Shown here: positions 32,434 to 35,699 of the stretch, piece after piece
Position numbering within the stretch: position 1 is the stretch's first letter
Layout: every line of letters starts with the position of its first letter
Assembly (NCBI GenBank): GCA_905397405.1
Contig: CAJPVJ010000157.1
Span: 1 to 35,699, forward strand
From: Oppiella nova
Lineage: Eukaryota; Arthropoda; Arachnida; Sarcoptiformes; Oppiidae
Reading direction: 5' to 3'
Length of the DNA: 35,699 nt
Notes under the pieces: generated by a model
What the model was told of the DNA's origin: nothing
Database searches by the model: none
The model's input: only the letters and a program-made list of their open reading frames with translations
Position numbers and translations under genes: made by a program

Positions 32434-35405
32434 CTATTCACACAAATGTTTCATAACTTATTTCATCGTTTCAAATGTTTGCACAAATTCATTACAATCA
32501 ACAAATTGACACATTTATTAACATTTTCTCATTATTTTATATTGTAACTTGTTTAAAGGCTTATCCCTAAAGTTACCTGTACAGTATTATAAAATATTTG
32601 TGCAACTATTATAAAAGAGAATTTTATAAGTGTTTATAATTGAATCAAAATTTTGAAATTCTAGATCTAAATAAGTTCCTAATGTATAAACTATAGATTC
32701 TATAGTTATTCTATGGTTAATATTAGTTCTCATATGTTATATAAAGTGTCAATTAGAGTAACCCCTAAATCATAAAAATGTAGTTACTTGATCACCTTTT
32801 TTAGTATAAATAAATAAATACTTAAAATTAATGAGTTTATCCAGAAGTGATTTTCAGGATTATTTTTGTACATTTTTCCGAGTATATCACATAGTTTTCT
32901 AGTGTGGGCACATATTTAATCAAATTAAAAGTGCTCTTATATAAGTTGCGAGAAATCTGGACTTTATATATAAATTTATATAAATGATATACTTAAAGTG
33001 TATAAACTTAAAGGTAAGGGCAAGTCATTTGAGAAATCATTTTATTGCCATTTCTGACTAAAATTGAGTGCAACTTTCATAAGAAATAAACACTTATAAC
33101 TATGAAAATAAGTACTATATATCACCATATAGAATGTTATTGCCAACAGATTCTTAAACTTTAATTTTCTCATCAATTCTTATATAAAATTGAAAAATAT
33201 GTTAACAACGAATGATTTAATAAAATGAAGCATTCATTTTAATTCACAAAACAGATCAATATATCTAATACACACACAAATAGTTGTCACTCATTTCCTG
33301 TTTCTCAGATATTATGTACTATTTAACAAGAATTCCACAATTATAGCAGTCTTTTATAAGTAAACAACATTTAATTCCTTACACAAAATCATAGTATTAT
33401 ATCTTATTTTCAAGTAACAACATCTTCACATTCTTTGATTCTTCAATTTCTTCCTCTCTCTCTCTCTCTCTCTATCACTCACTCACTCACTCACTCACTC
33501 ACTCACTCACTCACTCACTCACACATTCTCATAAACTCACAAATTTGAACTAAAAAACAAAATAATAATAATAATAAAAAGATAAAAGGAAATTAAAAAC
33601 AAATTATCAATGTTTACATCTTATGATCAAATTGTTTGAGATTAAACTAAAGGCAAAACAGAAAACAAAAAATATAAGCTTACAAGAGCTTAATACAGAA
33701 AATTTAAAATGAAATAACATTTCATTAAAACAAATAATACAAAACATTATTTTATATGAAAAATTGTATAAGACTTTTTAGTATTATAATACTCTATCAT
33801 AATATAATACTATAATTTGAAAACATAACTTTTTTGAAAACAAAATCAAAAAAGTTTAATTCTCAATTTTGATTGTATAAAGAAAACCTCATAAGTTATG
33901 AGTCAAAACATATTGACATTTGTTGAAATTTATGTTTAAATGAATGTCAAGATCAATTATATTATAATGATTGCGTATTAATATTTGTTTTTTAAATATG
34001 AATATTGAAATAATATTGTACATATATAATTTCAAACCATATCATTACTTTCCCTGTTATGTATAATAGTAAAATTGACATTTATTCAATGAAATGTATT
34101 GAAATAAAATATTATTTCTAAAATTTTAAACATTTATAATATTTTTGGAAAATTAAACTTCCGGTGTATTTGTGAAATGTCAATTATAAATCTTAACTTT
34201 AAAACATAGAATTCTAATTAGGAATTTAGTTGTTGATGCTTATTTTTTAAATGCTCATTAGTTTTAATTAAAATAATAACCATAATATTTTTATAGATTG
34301 AATACAAAAGTTTATTAATAATATTCAACTTCTTGTTGATATAAATGATAAAAATATTATTACTGTTATGATTAGGATAAATTTCCTACAACTGGAAAGG
34401 GATTATAAATTATATTTATTTTAGAATTACTCATAATTTTAAAAAAATATATTTTTCAGTTTAAGTCAATCCGACTAATATACTGTACTTTATCTAGCTC
34501 ACTAGCAATAATAATCAACACTTCATGAGTACTCTTAAAGAAATGAAATCCTTTTGTTACTGTGGAATTATTACCATGTATAATATTACTTGAGAATTTA
34601 GTAATATTATGCAACTTGGATTATACACAGTATATTCATTTATAAGAAATGATGTGTACTGTAAAGCAAAGTAAGTATTGATTATCTAACTTTATAAATA
34701 AGTTATTTAAAATAACTATTAAAACAGTGTAATATAAAAAATTATGAATATGTTACATGCATTAACAGTTTTATAGTAATAACTGAAACTTCACACCAAT
34801 AATAATAATGGATTATGAAAGGTGACAGACGTCCTGACATGTGTCAAGGGTACACATGTATGGAAATCAGACTCACTGTGTGTGTGAATACTAAATGTAG
34901 ATCTGAACTAACCTGACGGAGTCACCCCATCCACCCCACCCACCCCTACCTATACATACAAAGCAATAGAAAGTGCCTGATAATAGTGCAGTCATTCCCC
35001 CTCTCCCTCAATATAACACCACATCAAAGCGTGTCATTTGAAATTGGTGTCTAAATAAGCAAATACCCATTATTATTATTATAACGCTTAAAGTAAGATT
35101 TGAATTAAATATGAAATTAATCGATATTTTAATTTATTATTTCGATGTTTTTAAAGTGTATTTCCGAGAATAATTAGAATCTCATTATTCAAAACAAAGC
35201 AAAACCTATAGCGTAATTCCTATGGGATTTTTTAAACAATAACTAATAGAATATTCCGAGAATTGAATGAATGAAATATTTAAACAAAAAGTTGTTTTCA
35301 CTGGTAATCTCATAAAAAGTAAGTGACACTCGAAAACATGAAAACACAATGAAAAGGATGACTCCATACGACTACTACACATCCAATGAACACCAAATTA
35401 CTTAC
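32434..35405. other. AT-rich sequence, probably insulin-like gene intron
   Basis: Nearly 3 kb upstream of the A-chain exon on its strand. I searched it for an insulin B chain (two cysteines 11 residues apart with a CG-xx-L pattern) and saw none. It contains a CT/TCAC microsatellite and a less AT-rich patch at about 34830-35040 with a C-rich run. Confidence 0.5.
33454..33523. repeat. (CT)n and (TCAC)n compound microsatellite
   Basis: A CT run at 33454-33473 is followed directly by about 12 copies of the tetramer TCAC (33475-33523). Confidence 0.95.
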
Positions 35406-35486
35406 ATTTCTGCCGACAAACTCTTCTGTCATTTTTGGACATTGACTTAAAGGGAAACAACATATTGGCGCAAACTTGTCGTCTCA
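35406..35486 (-). CDS. Weak candidate exon upstream of the insulin-like A-chain exon
   Basis: An 81-base segment is bounded by an acceptor (TTTTGACAG) and a strong donor (GTAAGTAA). It is open in a phase 1-1 frame reading RRQVCANMLFPF then KSMSKNDRRVCRQK. The phases would fit joining to the insulin-like exon at 32433. However, its two cysteines are 17 residues apart and do not match a B chain. It may be part of the C-peptide, an unrelated gene, or chance. Confidence 0.22.
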
Positions 35487-35699
35487 CTGTCAAAATGCAC
35501 ACAAACAGGCCTTTAGTGAAAACATTATCGTCATTTCATCAAATATTTCGTTTTCTTTTTTATTATATTATGATCTAATCATTGCTTCAAAACTTTCAAT
35601 TATAAATTAAAAGTTTATGAATCGTAAAATAACAAATATTCTACAAAAATCTTGTTATCAGATTGAGACTAAAAAGTGAAATGAGACTTTTTATAAATA
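35487..35699. other. AT-rich right edge
   Basis: No feature recognised in the last 213 bases. Confidence 0.5.

Noticed and set aside
34830-35040. Insulin B-chain exon candidate in a less AT-rich patch
   Set aside because: No frame on the minus strand shows two cysteines 11 residues apart or a CGxxL pattern.
1-35699. CRISPR arrays, tRNA and rRNA genes, bacterial operons
   Set aside because: No spaced repeats of the right form, no tRNA-like A/B boxes recognised by eye, and the genes are intron-bearing eukaryotic ones.

Overview
This is an AT-rich, intron-bearing eukaryotic window with GT-AG introns of about 60-400 bases plus a few longer ones. It contains a peritrophin-A (CBM14) chitin-binding protein, pancreatic-type secreted lipases, a NRF-6-like membrane acyltransferase, a myotubularin and an insulin-like peptide. 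Together these point to an arthropod. A mite or another chelicerate is my inference, not something the sequence proves. No single open reading frame spans a gene, so the models were rebuilt by joining exons at phase-compatible splice sites.

Layout. 1-10797: no recognisable coding exon. It holds (GA)n/(CT)n microsatellites, a 127-base perfect tandem duplication, and a near-perfect 128/130-base inverted repeat whose spacer carries a G-quadruplex motif. 10798-12955 (+): two exons of a CPAP1-like chitin-binding protein. 13481-17218 (-): a complete pancreatic-lipase-family gene, with a Thr/Asp-rich leader that I think is its first exon. 17615-18047 (+): a small secreted Pro/Glu-rich protein, head-to-head with the lipase. 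18383-19713 (-): a second lipase copy that is frameshifted, has lost introns and is cut off after the catalytic Asp. 20488-21347 (+): a small single-coding-exon gene with a clear TATA box and a spliced 5' leader. 22001-25592 (-): an 8-exon NRF/acyltransferase-3 protein of 913 aa. 27022-30241 (+): a 12-exon MTMR6/7/8-type phosphoinositide 3-phosphatase of 715 aa ending in a divergent FYVE finger, with one probable GC-AG intron. 30800-30841 (-): a hammerhead-ribozyme-like motif of the kind carried by Penelope-like retroelements. 32192-32433 (-): the A-chain exon of an insulin-like peptide. 32434-35699: mostly empty, with one weak exon candidate near the right edge.

The genes do not form a pathway. 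The central part is a local cluster of secreted-protein genes (chitin-binding protein, lipase, two small orphan proteins, decayed lipase). The most noteworthy items are the insulin-like A-chain exon with its 49-residue C-terminal extension, the hammerhead-like element, the decaying lipase duplicate, and the altered FYVE finger and GC-AG intron in the myotubularin gene.
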